From: Paenibacillus eucommiae
GTDB taxonomy: Bacteria; Bacillota; Bacilli; Paenibacillales; NBRC-103111
Length of the DNA stretch: 64,000 nucleotides
Direction: 5' to 3'
Assembly (NCBI RefSeq): GCF_017874215.1
Contig: NZ_JAGGLB010000022.1
Location: 62,001-126,000, forward strand
The notes beneath the pieces were generated by a model, which was given only the letters and a program-made list of their open reading frames with translations, had not been told where the DNA came from and searched no databases. The translations under genes and the position numbers were made by a program. This document shows, one piece after another, positions 32,839 to 42,452 of this stretch. Numbering within the stretch: the first letter of the stretch is position 1; every line of letters starts with the position of its first letter.

Positions 32839-33528
32839 TCACTCCTTAGCTCCCCATGCATCTTCAAGCGGCAGCAAATGCTGTTGAAGAGATTCTTTCG
32901 CTTTAACGATATCGCGGGAATGTATCCAATGCAAAATTTCCTTATGTTCCTGCAGTGACTTCGGGCTTGATTGCACCTTCTCAGGCTGCTGCTCCTGCTC
33001 CGCATTTTCGAAAAAACCATACAGAAAGTCACTTAACTGAAACAACATTTCATTTCCCGATGCCTTAAACAGCGCCCTGTGAAATTGGAAATCTTCCTCT
33101 GCCGGGACGCTCCCCTTGCGTATTTTCTCTTCCATCCGCAGGATCCAGGCTTCCATCGGGGCAATCCGTTCAGGCTCATAATCGTTGATCGCCATTTCAA
33201 TAGCGGCCATTTCAAGTATTTTGCGGACAGCCAGCAGCTCCTTCATCGTCTTGGGACTCCGCTGCCAATGAAACGAGATTTGATCCGTAATATCTTTAAG
33301 CGAGTGATGTGCCACATAAATGCCATCACCTGGCTTCAGTTCCACAACCCCAAGCACTTCCAGCGATTTGAGAGCTTCCCGAACAACGGTCCGGCTGACG
33401 CCAAAGCGTACAATAAACTCCTTCTCAAATGGAAGCTTATCTCCAGGCTTCAATTCATTATTTTCGATAAATGCCTTTATGCCTTCACTAACTTGTTGAG
33501 TCAGCGTTTCTTTTTTGATGCTTTGCAT
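32839..33528 (-). CDS. GntR/FadR family transcriptional regulator
   Basis: A 229-residue regulator of the same subfamily as its downstream neighbour: LKPGDKLPFEKEFIVRFGVS and RTVVREALKSLE in the winged helix, then the FCD domain with FHRALFKASGNEMLFQLSDF. Start 33528 has AGGAGG upstream; the open frame to 33573 is not used. Two FadR paralogues side by side may form heteromers or respond to two ligands. It is divergent from the two-component system gene. Confidence 0.9.
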   Translation of the reverse strand: MQSIKKETLTQQVSEGIKAFIENNELKPGDKLPFEKEFIVRFGVSRTVVREALKSLEVLGVVELKPGDGIYVAHHSLKDITDQISFHWQRSPKTMKELLAVRKILEMAAIEMAINDYEPERIAPMEAWILRMEEKIRKGSVPAEEDFQFHRALFKASGNEMLFQLSDFLYGFFENAEQEQQPEKVQSSPKSLQEHKEILHWIHSRDIVKAKESLQQHLLPLEDAWGAKE

Positions 33529-33723
33529 GATCGCCCTCCTTTCAAAAGATATACACAAGCGGATACGATACATTGTAGCGCATTAACGAAGGAAAAAAAA
33601 GCAGGGGCTCTCATCATCGCAAGCTTTTTTTGATATTGCAGCAGCGCCTGCCAGCCATTGGGTACATCCATGAGCGGCTCCTATGCTATAATAATAAATA
33701 AAATAGCAAAGGCGGCATACAGG

Positions 33724-35550
33724 ATGAAGCAAGTTTTCCAACGGGTATTTAACGTTCGCCTTACTTTAACAGGTAAAATCATCGGTATTTTGTCCCTCGT
33801 ATTACTAGTTACATCTTCTGCAACCGCACTCATTACTTACCGGCTTCATACCAATATTGCCGAAAGAGAAATTAGCGAGCAGTTTTCTCAGCGGGTTGAG
33901 CAGGTGTCTGCACGTATCGACTTGCGTCTTCAGGATGTTTACCGGGTTGCTGATCAAATTGTGTTTCATAATCAGGTGGAGCATTATCTCGAGCAGTCCA
34001 ATAGGGATATTCCCCCCGACTCCGGGATGCGTACTGAATTGAACGCTACTTTGAATCAATTCGTTTTTAGTGTCCCCAATATGATAGCGATGTACCTGTT
34101 TGATCAAAAGGGCGGTTATTTCATGCCCAGCAACTCCTCCATGAATTATGAATTTGGATTAAATGCCTATTCTCAGATCGAGGAGCTGCTGGCTGATTCC
34201 GACGGGGAGCTCGTCTGGCTGAGAGGCTCCACATTTGGTTATAAAATCAGCTACGTCAACGAGCTGACTAAAAATCCGGTTATCGTTGCGGCACGCTGGT
34301 TAAAAGGCAAGGATGCCCAAACCAATGGTGTGCTTGTGATGGTGATGAATCAGAGCATTCTTGCCAACGAGCTGAACAAAGTCATCAGAGGCAACGAAGG
34401 CAGGGTATATTTGCTGGATAAGCAGTCGAACCTGCTATATACGGATGAGAACGATCCGGACAAGGTTTCACTGCCGCTGCTTCGCTCCGTTTCTACACGC
34501 TCAGCCAACGTCAAGCAGGTAAACAATAACCCTTATTTGTTCGCTCACGCCGAAACTGCTCAAACTCATTTTCAGCTTATCAGCAGCATCTCGATGGCCG
34601 AAATACGCAAGGAAAGCCATATCATTCCACAAGTTACATTAATAAGCGCCCTTGTCAGCATTGTTATTACCGGTATTCTTGTCGTATTTACAACGCAGCG
34701 TCTGTTGCTGCCGTTAAAGCAGCTTGTTCGCGGCATGCGGCGGGTTGAGGACGGCAATCTGAGCGCAAGAATCCGGATTCATACTAATGATGAGCTCGCC
34801 TTTATCGGTGAACGATTTAATTCCATGCTCGACTATATTGACTTGCTAATTATTGAAGGCTACGAGAAGCAGCTGCGGGAACGCGAGGCTGAGCTGACAG
34901 CGCTGCAGGCACAGCTAAACCCTCACTTCCTGTATAACACACTCGATACGATTCACAGCAGATTGTATTTGCAGGATGACAGGGAAACCGCGAATCTGGT
35001 CATTAATCTGTCCGACATGCTGCGCTATGCGCTTGAGCCCGCAACTACACAAACCGTGCTCAGTGCTGAACTGGAGCAAGTCAGCAATTACCTGAGTCTT
35101 CAGAAGGCACGCTTTGAAAATAATCTGTATATCTCTGTCGAAGCTGATGATAATGTTCTCCACTGCCCCATTATCCGTATGCTTGTGCAGCCGCTTGTGG
35201 AAAATGCCTTTGTACATGCATTCCGGGATGTTACCGGACGGAAGGAATTGAAGCTGCGTGCTTTTCGGAATGAGGAATTTCTGGAGATAGAGATTAGTGA
35301 TAACGGCTGCGGTATGTCGCCTGATGAGCTTCGGGACGCCACATTGCCCCGCTCTGCTGACCAACATCTGGATGCTGGACCGCAAAGGCAAAAGATAGGA
35401 CTGCGCAACGTAATCCGCCGGATCGAGCTCGTCTATGGCTCCCCTTACCACCTGGAAGTAAAAAGCGATTTAGGCGCAGGTACGGTTATACGCCTTCTGC
35501 TTCCTTATCATGAAGCTCATGACCAGGAAAGCTCGCATGCAAAAAAGTAA
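33724..35550 (+). CDS. Sensor histidine kinase, YesM family
   Basis: A 608-residue membrane kinase: first helix at about 16-38 (GKIIGILSLVLLVTSSATAL), an extracellular sensor of about 270 residues, second helix near 300-325, HAMP domain (VRGMRRVEDGNLSARIRIHTNDELAF split after RMRR), the His-kinase motif ALQAQLNPHFLYNTLDTI with the phosphoryl histidine, and the HATPase domain (LVQPLVENAFVHAF; ISDNGCGMSPDEL). The frame runs to 33658, but ATG 33724 with AAAGGCGG is the likely start. The response-regulator gene follows. This type usually senses extracellular sugars and turns on the adjacent ABC importer. Confidence 0.93.
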   Translation: MKQVFQRVFNVRLTLTGKIIGILSLVLLVTSSATALITYRLHTNIAEREISEQFSQRVEQVSARIDLRLQDVYRVADQIVFHNQVEHYLEQSNRDIPPDSGMRTELNATLNQFVFSVPNMIAMYLFDQKGGYFMPSNSSMNYEFGLNAYSQIEELLADSDGELVWLRGSTFGYKISYVNELTKNPVIVAARWLKGKDAQTNGVLVMVMNQSILANELNKVIRGNEGRVYLLDKQSNLLYTDENDPDKVSLPLLRSVSTRSANVKQVNNNPYLFAHAETAQTHFQLISSISMAEIRKESHIIPQVTLISALVSIVITGILVVFTTQRLLLPLKQLVRGMRRVEDGNLSARIRIHTNDELAFIGERFNSMLDYIDLLIIEGYEKQLREREAELTALQAQLNPHFLYNTLDTIHSRLYLQDDRETANLVINLSDMLRYALEPATTQTVLSAELEQVSNYLSLQKARFENNLYISVEADDNVLHCPIIRMLVQPLVENAFVHAFRDVTGRKELKLRAFRNEEFLEIEISDNGCGMSPDELRDATLPRSADQHLDAGPQRQKIGLRNVIRRIELVYGSPYHLEVKSDLGAGTVIRLLLPYHEAHDQESSHAKK

Positions 35551-35627
35551 AGCAATTGAATGGAACATGCCATTTATTCATAAACTTATACGGAGAGGCT
35601 CTTCGTAAGCCGATAGGAGAATACATC

Positions 35628-37172
35628 ATGATAGGAACAGTAATGATTGTTGATGATGAAACGCTGGTACGGAAAACACTTCGTAAAATGATAGAATCGA
35701 ACCAGACTGGATTTACGGTTATTGCAGAAGCTACCAACGGACAAGAGGCCATTGAGCTTATCCATGAATGGGAGCCGGATCTGATCATAAGCGACGTGCG
35801 CATGCCCTTATTGGACGGCATCCAATTGGCCGAATGGGTTTATACGGAAAGGCCTTCGACCATGGTTATCATTTTGACCGGATATCGTGATTTCGAATAT
35901 GCTCAGGCTGCCCTGCGTTATGGAGTGCTTGATTTTCTGCTCAAGCCCTGTCCCGAGCAAGAAGTATGCAGATCTCTCAAAAAGCTTCATGGCCGCTTGA
36001 GCCATGCGAAGCACACTGCCCGTATTGAAGAGGAATTTGTTGAAGAGAACACTATTCGTTCCTTATTTTATAGACTTCCCTGCAATCCTCAAGCTGTTAA
36101 AAGACTGTACCCGAAGCTGGCAGGGTCGACACTTTGGCTTGTGAAAGTCAATCATTTTTTTCCAGCTACCAAAAGCTACACATCTTCTGATCTCTTCCTG
36201 CTCCAGTTTGCTGTGAGCAATATCATTCAAGAACTGATCGAGCCCTTATTCGAACATTCAAGAATTGTGCTTATTCGTTATGATCGTTATGCCATCTTTC
36301 TGGGAAAGCCACGCAGTCAAAGCGATAAACAGACCGACGCTTTGCTCGACTCCATTAGCGGGAAAATCCAGGAGCTGCTCGATATTGCCGTGACTCTGCA
36401 GGCCATGGGCCGGGTAGAACGTCTGGAGCAGCTGCCTGTTTTGTCCGAAAGCGCCAATCCACCGAGCTCAACTCCCGACAGTCAAACAACGGAACTTCCT
36501 TCTTCGCAAGATTTCACCTTGAATCATAGCAAGCTTCAATCTATGGAAAGCCAGTTTATGTCCTACATCGTACTAGGACAGATTGAGCTGCTGCAACAAA
36601 ATCTAACCGAACTGCCCATAAAAGTAAATCAGCTCCCTGTTGAAGAAGCACGGCTTGATGCACTGGCTGCAGCGATTACGCTTCAGTCTATTGCACGCAA
36701 GCATTTCAATGCGGAGAAGATGCCTTTTGATTTCGAGCAGGAAATCAGCCGCCTGCACCAATATAGCAAAGCGGAGCAAATTGGAGACTGGCTGGAGCCA
36801 AGTATCCATTACTTCGATAGTGCTCTGGAACGCTGGGCGGGCCGTAAGCAGATCAGTGTACGCGAACGTGCTGTAGCTTATATTGACCGTTTTTTCATGG
36901 ATCGGTGCAGCTTGCAGGATGTCGCCTCACATGTTTACCTGAACCCGAAATATTTCAGCCTGCTTTTTAAACGTGAAACGGGGCTTGGCTTCAATCAATA
37001 TGTAACTCAAGTCCGCCTGGAAAAGGCCGAGCTGCTGCTGAGCAATACGAATGACAAGATGACAGAAATCGCCCGCGCCGTCGGCTATGATGACCCTAAT
37101 TACTTCTCTACCGTATTTCGCAAGAAGCATCGCATGTCTCCAAATGAATTCCGCCGCCTGCATCGCCCGTAG
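35628..37172 (+). CDS. Response regulator, YesN/AraC family
   Basis: A 514-residue regulator. Receiver domain 1-120 with acidic pocket D9-D10 and phosphoacceptor Asp-56 in DLIISDVRMP, and LLKPCPEQEV for the conserved lysine. A long middle part (about 125-405) is unrecognised. The C-terminal AraC double helix-turn-helix (CSLQDVASHVYLNPKYFSLLFKRETG split as CSLQDVASHVYLNPKYF; MTEIARAVGYDDPNYFSTVF) binds DNA. ATG 35628 follows AGGAGA. Paired with the YesM-type kinase 77 bases upstream and followed by the ABC sugar transport genes, its probable target. Confidence 0.93.
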   Translation: MIGTVMIVDDETLVRKTLRKMIESNQTGFTVIAEATNGQEAIELIHEWEPDLIISDVRMPLLDGIQLAEWVYTERPSTMVIILTGYRDFEYAQAALRYGVLDFLLKPCPEQEVCRSLKKLHGRLSHAKHTARIEEEFVEENTIRSLFYRLPCNPQAVKRLYPKLAGSTLWLVKVNHFFPATKSYTSSDLFLLQFAVSNIIQELIEPLFEHSRIVLIRYDRYAIFLGKPRSQSDKQTDALLDSISGKIQELLDIAVTLQAMGRVERLEQLPVLSESANPPSSTPDSQTTELPSSQDFTLNHSKLQSMESQFMSYIVLGQIELLQQNLTELPIKVNQLPVEEARLDALAAAITLQSIARKHFNAEKMPFDFEQEISRLHQYSKAEQIGDWLEPSIHYFDSALERWAGRKQISVRERAVAYIDRFFMDRCSLQDVASHVYLNPKYFSLLFKRETGLGFNQYVTQVRLEKAELLLSNTNDKMTEIARAVGYDDPNYFSTVFRKKHRMSPNEFRRLHRP

Positions 37173-37289
37173 TAAAAACAACATATGAACTGATTTTTTT
37201 CAAGATAATCATGACCAAATTCAAGGTTTTCCTACTTGCAATCCGTTATATTTATTTCTGTAGCAGAACTAATGACTGGGAGGGTTTAT

Positions 37290-38681
37290 ATGAAAAAGAG
37301 AATGAGTTTACTCGCTTTAGCGCTAGTTGTTATTACGGTTCTCGTATTATCCGGTTGTTCCAAAGATGGAACGAAGGATGGTGGATCGGCTAGCACGACA
37401 CCTACAACATCAACTAAGCCAGAGGAAAACAAGCCATCAGGTAAGGATCTAGTCATTGAGTATTGGTCCACACCAGCCTACAAGAACGTGCTTGGTGATG
37501 CAGATCCGAACTATGGTGACTGGGAGCAATTGAAGGTTGCTGAGTTTGTAAAAGAAAACCCGAACGTAAAAATCAATTTTCAAATGATCCCATCCGATGA
37601 GATTGAGCAAAAGGTAACCATTGCCCTAGCGGGTAATAACCCTCCTGACATCTTACTAGATGGACTTGACCGCCGCTTGATGAAATATGTTAAGTTCGGC
37701 AAAAATGAGCCTATGGATGACTTTATCTCAGAAAATGCTGCTGACTTCAACCAAGATGCTCTGAAGCAGCTATCCAAGGATGGCGTGCTTTATGGAATTC
37801 CAACACATACGAGTGTAACGCTCGGGTTTATTAACAAAAAGCTTTTCGAAGACAAAGGTCTGGAGAAGCTGATTCCGGAAAACCGTGAATGGACCTACGA
37901 AGAGTGGCGTGATGCTATGAAACAAGTTAGCGGCAACGGCATTTATGGTACTGCCCTATATGCAGGTAATGAGCAAGGCGATGAAATGAGCTCCCTTATG
38001 TACCTGTTCGGCTCTGGTGTTGATCAGTGGAATGAGGATAGCACAAAAATCGTTATGGACCAGTTTCCGGAAGCTCCAGGAGTTCTCCAAATGTTAAAAG
38101 ACATGGTTGCAGAGGGAAGTATTGCACCAGGTCCTGCTACACTGAAAGCCCTTGATGTGCTTGAAATGTTCAAACAAGGAAAAATCGCTTATATGGCATG
38201 GTCACCGGCTGTTTACAGCCTCGTTGAAAATGGTAAAAAAGACGGTTCAGTAAGCCAGAACGTCGAAACTTATGGTATTGTACCGATTCATAAAGAAGGT
38301 TATTCACCAAAAATTCCTACAGGACTTACAGGGTATACCGTATTCAAACAGACTGACAATGAGAAACGCGAAATGATCAAGAAATTCATGAACTTCATGG
38401 TTTCTGCAGAAAACGCTCAACTTCTTGCAAAGTCCATTAATGCTGTTCCATCCCGTACTTCCGCAGCTTATGAATATCCATATGCGGATATGGTCGATGC
38501 AATGAAACTTATCACAAAGCTATCCCCTGTTAACATGGGTAAAGCTTCCCCAGCATATGCTGAAGTTCGTCAGCAATGGTATCCAGCTCTGCAAGCTATG
38601 TTCCTTGGACAAAAGACACCAGAGCAAGCCATTCAAGAGTACACCAAAAAAGGAAATGAAGTACTCGCCAAGCAAAAGTAA
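37290..38681 (+). CDS. Extracellular sugar-binding lipoprotein of ABC importer
   Basis: A 463-residue solute-binding lipoprotein of the CUT1 family. Signal peptide ends in VLVLSGC with the lipidated Cys-23; the next residues are Ser/Thr/Pro-rich linker. The mature part has the family texts VIEYWSTPAYKN, MIPSDEIEQKVTIALAGNNPPDILLDG (here in two pieces, MIPSDEIEQKV and ALAGNNPPDILLDG), and FMNFMVSAENAQLLAKSINAVPSR. GGGAGGG six bases upstream fixes the start. Followed by a hairpin, then two permease genes; the ATPase is likely encoded elsewhere, as with MsmX-type shared ATPases. Confidence 0.93.
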   Translation: MKKRMSLLALALVVITVLVLSGCSKDGTKDGGSASTTPTTSTKPEENKPSGKDLVIEYWSTPAYKNVLGDADPNYGDWEQLKVAEFVKENPNVKINFQMIPSDEIEQKVTIALAGNNPPDILLDGLDRRLMKYVKFGKNEPMDDFISENAADFNQDALKQLSKDGVLYGIPTHTSVTLGFINKKLFEDKGLEKLIPENREWTYEEWRDAMKQVSGNGIYGTALYAGNEQGDEMSSLMYLFGSGVDQWNEDSTKIVMDQFPEAPGVLQMLKDMVAEGSIAPGPATLKALDVLEMFKQGKIAYMAWSPAVYSLVENGKKDGSVSQNVETYGIVPIHKEGYSPKIPTGLTGYTVFKQTDNEKREMIKKFMNFMVSAENAQLLAKSINAVPSRTSAAYEYPYADMVDAMKLITKLSPVNMGKASPAYAEVRQQWYPALQAMFLGQKTPEQAIQEYTKKGNEVLAKQK

Positions 38682-38699
38682 GCTCTATTCATTCACGAC

Positions 38700-38737
38700 C
38701 CGCTGGTTGACTTGCGCATGCATAAGTCAACCAGCGG
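38700..38737 (+). other. Intercistronic hairpin between binding protein and permease genes
   Basis: Perfect 14-bp stem CCGCTGGTTGACTT / AAGTCAACCAGCGG with a 10-base loop, no T run. It likely protects the binding-protein mRNA or thins transcription into the permease genes, giving more binding protein than permease. Confidence 0.7.
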
Positions 38738-38824
38738 ATTTCCTAATCAATGTTAAATTTGCTCTATAAATGACTATGCATCTATTTCTAAGCATCTATT
38801 ACTGTAAATAAAGGTGGGATTCCT

Positions 38825-39748
38825 ATGGATATGACCGGCAAACCGGTGCGGGAGAAAACGAAGCCGTCGTCTCCGCTAGCTCTAACGCGCAATTGGCGCG
38901 GCCATCTGTGGGGCTACTTTTTCATCCTGCCGAATTTACTCCTCACTCTCGTATTTTTCGTCTATCCGCTGATCGATACGATCAAGCTTAGCTTTTATGA
39001 CGCCGGTCTTGGAGAGAGTACATTCATCGGGCTGGATAACTACATCGAAATTTTTAAAGACTCTACATTTCTACACTCTCTGAAAAACACTTTTCTGTAT
39101 GTTATCGTTATTGTTCCTATTATTGTGATCATATCGTTTACACTCGCAGGACTCATGCAGAATCTGCATGGACGTTCGAAGGCGTTCTACCGGGCACTTT
39201 TTTACATGCCTGTTATCTGTACGCCTGTCGTATTAACGATGGTGTGGGCTTGGATATTCAACATGAACAATGGACTCCTGAATTATATCGTTGGCCTGCT
39301 TGGCATCCAGCCAGTTGAATGGCTCGGGACACCTTCCATGGCGTTCATCGCCATCTGCGTAATTGTTATTACATGGTCCATCGGTGAGCCGCTCATTCTG
39401 TACCTGTCTGCGATGGAATCAGTACCTAAGGAATACTATGAAGCTGCAGAAATCGACGGTGCGAGCCCCATCCAGCGTTTCTTTCACATCACGCTGCCTG
39501 CTATCGCAAACACCAGTTTGTTCGTCATTCTGACCACGACGATCGCCGTCTTTCAAATATTCGTCGTCATCCGGCTCTTGACCGGAGGGGGACCATTTAA
39601 CAGCACAGAGTCACTTATTTTCACGATTTACCGGACGGCATTCAGCTCCGTCGAGTTTGGAGTTGCTTCCGCGCAAAGCGTCGTGCTGTTTGTCATCATC
39701 ATGGTTATTTCACTAGTTCAGCTGAAATTTTTCAAACCGAAAACTTAG
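38825..39748 (+). CDS. Sugar ABC transporter permease, MalF/UgpA type
   Basis: A 307-residue membrane protein with six helices. NWRGHLWGYFFILPNLLLTL opens the first helix; the EAA loop for the ATPase is YYEAAEIDGASPIQRFFHITLP. Start ATG 38825 follows AGGTGGG. It follows the binding protein by 143 bases and precedes the second permease by 30. Together they form the membrane pore of a CUT1 sugar importer. Confidence 0.93.
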   Translation: MDMTGKPVREKTKPSSPLALTRNWRGHLWGYFFILPNLLLTLVFFVYPLIDTIKLSFYDAGLGESTFIGLDNYIEIFKDSTFLHSLKNTFLYVIVIVPIIVIISFTLAGLMQNLHGRSKAFYRALFYMPVICTPVVLTMVWAWIFNMNNGLLNYIVGLLGIQPVEWLGTPSMAFIAICVIVITWSIGEPLILYLSAMESVPKEYYEAAEIDGASPIQRFFHITLPAIANTSLFVILTTTIAVFQIFVVIRLLTGGGPFNSTESLIFTIYRTAFSSVEFGVASAQSVVLFVIIMVISLVQLKFFKPKT

Positions 39749-39778
39749 TATGGCTTCGAGAAAGGAGGGGATAACGGA

Positions 39779-40597
39779 ATGAAAGTTTCGGTCACCATTT
39801 TAAAATATGTGCTTCTAAGTGCTTTTGCTGTCGTGCTCGTCTTTCCGATTTATTGGATGCTGACCGGCTCAATCAAGCCAAGCCTATCGCTCTGGGCGTC
39901 CCCGCCAGAATGGTTTCCCAAAAGCTTCACTTGGCTGCATTTCGACGAGCTGTTCAATAAGAAGTCAACCCTTCGCTGGTTGTTCAACAGTGTATTCACC
40001 GGACTCGTCGCCGTATTGTTCATTCTGATGTTTTGCGCCATGGCCGGTTATGCTTATGCCAAAAAGAAATTTCCCGGTCATCAAGTATTATTCTTCCTGG
40101 TCATCGCTACGATGATGATGCCTCGCCAGGTCACCTTGGTGCCCCTGTATATCCTTATTTCTGACCTGGGGCTATTGGACAGCTATGGCGGGCTCATCCT
40201 GCCGATCATTGCCTTTCCATTTGGTGTGTTTCTCATCCGCCAGTTCGTCCGTTACATTCCTGACGAGCTGCTGCAAGCAGCCAGCATGGACGGCGCCGGT
40301 GAGCTGCGTATCTTCGGACAGATTATCTTCCCGCTCATGCGCCCAGCTCTTGGAGCCCTTGCCATATTCGCCTTCATGGCCGTATGGAACGACTACATCT
40401 GGCAGCTGATCGTCTTGCAGAAGGATTCGATGAAGACACTTCCGCTCGGCGTATCCTCACTGATCAAGGAAGATATGTCAGTCAACTATGGACTCGCCAT
40501 GGCCGGAGGAGCCGTTGCCGCACTACCGCTTATCGCTCTGTTCCTAACGTTCCAGAAGAGCTTCATTAACGGTATCGCACTCGGCACCGAGAAATAA
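39779..40597 (+). CDS. Sugar ABC transporter permease, MalG/UgpE type
   Basis: A 272-residue six-helix membrane protein, the second half of the pore. The EAA loop reads LLQAASMDGAGELRIFGQII; FPIYWMLTGSIKPSLSLWA and NDYIWQLIVLQKDSMKTLPLG are family text. GAAAGGAGGGG precedes the ATG. A terminator follows 60 bases after the stop, closing the importer operon; no ATPase gene is present. Confidence 0.93.
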   Translation: MKVSVTILKYVLLSAFAVVLVFPIYWMLTGSIKPSLSLWASPPEWFPKSFTWLHFDELFNKKSTLRWLFNSVFTGLVAVLFILMFCAMAGYAYAKKKFPGHQVLFFLVIATMMMPRQVTLVPLYILISDLGLLDSYGGLILPIIAFPFGVFLIRQFVRYIPDELLQAASMDGAGELRIFGQIIFPLMRPALGALAIFAFMAVWNDYIWQLIVLQKDSMKTLPLGVSSLIKEDMSVNYGLAMAGGAVAALPLIALFLTFQKSFINGIALGTEK

Positions 40598-40656
40598 GTT
40601 AGACTTCTTTAAGGATTAAATTAATTATATGTACCTATTGATGTAATCCTGGTTAG

Positions 40657-40697
40657 AAAGAGCGTCAGGGGGAAAATCACCCTGACGCTCTTTTATT
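40657..40697 (+). terminator. Terminator of the sugar importer operon
   Basis: Stem AAAGAGCGTCAGGG / CCCTGACGCTCTTT with a 9-base loop, followed by TATTT. Strong, and able to act in both directions. Confidence 0.9.
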
Positions 40698-40723
40698 TAT
40701 TGTACTAACTAATTGTGATGCCC

Positions 40724-40799
40724 TTTAGCGATGAAAAACATCATTAAAACGGTAGGCTGCTGGGAATTTCTGCACTCAGTGATGAAAAACATCGTTAAC
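40724..40799. repeat. Two TTTAACGAT-type palindromes
   Basis: 25-bp units at 40724-40748 (arms TTTAGCGAT / ATCATTAAA) and 40775-40799 (CTCAGTGAT / ATCGTTAAC) with the GAAAAAC loop, the same family as the units near 3.2 and 26.5 kb, here without the larger hairpin element. Confidence 0.75.
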
Positions 40800-40870
40800 T
40801 GTTTCGGCAAGGATCGGAAAGGAGGAGGAACCTACGAAACAGCCTCTTTCACTCGATTGTACTTACACTC

Positions 40871-41491
40871 CTAATCCAACCCTAAAAACTCGAACAAAAT
40901 ATTCGCCATAAATTGATGCCCATGCTCATTGGGGTGAATTTCATCGTCCATCATCATCCAGTGCTTGTAGTTGATTTCCTTAGCGGTTGCCTCCCACTTC
41001 TGGTAAATATCGCACAGTGGAGCTCCGGTAGTAGCAGCTACCTCTCTTATTGCTTCAGCATAATAAGGATAGCTGGCTCTTGAAGCGTTGTCTTTAATTT
41101 CAAATTTAAGGATGTTTTGCGTAAGCAGAAGTACTTCACTTCCACTTTCTCTGATCGAGGCAATTAATGACTCTAAATTTTGTTTGAAAACAGGAAGCTC
41201 GTCCATTCCCCTCGCCGAATCGTTCATACCGAACATCAGTGTAACCAGATCCGGCTTGAACCTCAGCGCGTCTCTCTCCAATCTTGCTACAGCTCCCCAT
41301 GTCGTGTCTCCGCTTACACCTGTGTTAATAATAAACTGGTTGCGGCCGAACGTGTTGATCAGCTTCTCGCTGAAATGCCCGACATAGTTGATGTGGCTGT
41401 GTAAATGAAAGTTTTGCTCTGTAATCGAATCACCCATACACACAATTAGAGACCTTTGACCATTACGTAATTTTTCTATTATTTGCAGCAT
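40871..41491 (-). CDS. SGNH/GDSL-family hydrolase
   Basis: A 206-residue esterase-type enzyme. The motif CMGDSITEQ carries the nucleophilic serine, GVSGDTTWGAV the block II glycine, FGMNDSARG the block III asparagine, and DDEIHPNEHGHQFMA the Asp-His pair. No signal peptide, so a cytoplasmic deacetylase or esterase for a small glycoside ester is plausible. The gene lies between the sugar importer and the polysaccharide cluster; whether it belongs to either is unclear. Confidence 0.9.
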   Translation of the reverse strand: MLQIIEKLRNGQRSLIVCMGDSITEQNFHLHSHINYVGHFSEKLINTFGRNQFIINTGVSGDTTWGAVARLERDALRFKPDLVTLMFGMNDSARGMDELPVFKQNLESLIASIRESGSEVLLLTQNILKFEIKDNASRASYPYYAEAIREVAATTGAPLCDIYQKWEATAKEINYKHWMMMDDEIHPNEHGHQFMANILFEFLGLD

Positions 41492-41685
41492 TCTTCACTT
41501 ACACCTCCCTAATTTCCTTCCATTATTTTACGTCTATTCATTCCTTTTGCGCAACCCTAATGTTAGATGTGTTTTCCAGGCATTACAATCCTTTTTCGTG
41601 CACATTTGTTTGCCCATTAGTTCGCTCATTCGTTAACCCATCCATTCCTCCATCCGGCAGCACAAAATAAAATTGCACCCCGTCC

Positions 41686-41979
41686 TCAGTGTTTCACCTC
41701 ACATCCCCTCGGAAGCTCTGGTTTTTGCTGGATCAAAGTCACATTGGTAACCATAGCCCTCTGGCGCTGCCCCTTAGAATTGATTTCACTAGATTTGTTT
41801 GGTTCGTTTGGCTTGTATGGATAAACCTTCGTTTCTCCTTGCGATTCTTGTGATTTTTGTGATTCTGGTAATCCTGGTCTCAGGTACCCAAATACCTGCC
41901 CCTTCGTAGACCATTGATGAATAATTGCGCTGGAAAAAAGGAATCCTACGACCGTTAATTTTATAAATGAATGCTTCAT
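41686..41979 (-). CDS. Small hypothetical membrane-anchored or secreted protein
   Basis: A 97-residue product with one N-terminal hydrophobic segment (FIKLTVVGFLFSSAIIH) and a hydrophilic tail containing repeats of Ser-Gln-Lys/Glu and Pro-Asn-Glu-Pro-Asn (SQKSQESQ; KPNEPNKS). I do not recognise it. GAGGAG ten bases upstream of the ATG makes translation credible. The low-complexity middle comes from short tandem repeats in DNA, like those in other genes of this region. Confidence 0.5.
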   Translation of the reverse strand: MKHSFIKLTVVGFLFSSAIIHQWSTKGQVFGYLRPGLPESQKSQESQGETKVYPYKPNEPNKSSEINSKGQRQRAMVTNVTLIQQKPELPRGCEVKH

Positions 41980-42184
41980 CTCACTATCTCTCCTCGTAGC
42001 AAACGAATTCTTGCTCGTTAATAAGGAAAGTATAGCGGTCCAAAATCAACCTCAGAGAAAGGCGAAATGAAGATGAGATGAATTTCTAATACAACTTAAA
42101 TAAAAAAAGACAAAAATAGTAGGCGAAAACAAAACGAAGGAACTGCGGGGCGTTCAGAGCATGACGGTGCCAATCCAAAGCAGC

Positions 42185-42369
42185 TTACGGACATGAGATG
42201 CGCTATTTGTGACAATTAGGCTCCTTTTGAGACCGCTACGGACATCAGATCCCTTATTTGCCTTGACAGCCGGGTTTTGTGCTCCTTTTGATCCAAATAG
42301 CGGCTCTGAGGTCCGTAAGCTTCCCTAAACAGGGGGATTTGCCACAAATAACGGCTCTCATGTCCGTAA
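42185..42369. repeat. Four-unit 27-bp repeat array (TTACGGACAT family)
   Basis: Two units read forward at 42185-42211 and 42236-42262, and two in reverse at 42293-42319 and 42343-42369. The consensus begins TTACGGACATGAGA and ends TATTTGTG. Unit spacings are 51, 57 and 50 bases, so the whole could fold as one large cruciform. It lies in the gap 41980-42540, which otherwise holds a terminator. Confidence 0.85.
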
Positions 42370-42452
42370 CGATTTAGCTTACCCACTTTGCCCCCATACT
42401 TCAGACTTTTTTCGCTTTATCCCTGTATAGGGATGAACTTTTCTTGTCATGC

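Noticed and set aside
42185..42369. Four-unit repeat as CRISPR
   Set aside because: Units alternate direction and spacers are related, so not a CRISPR array.
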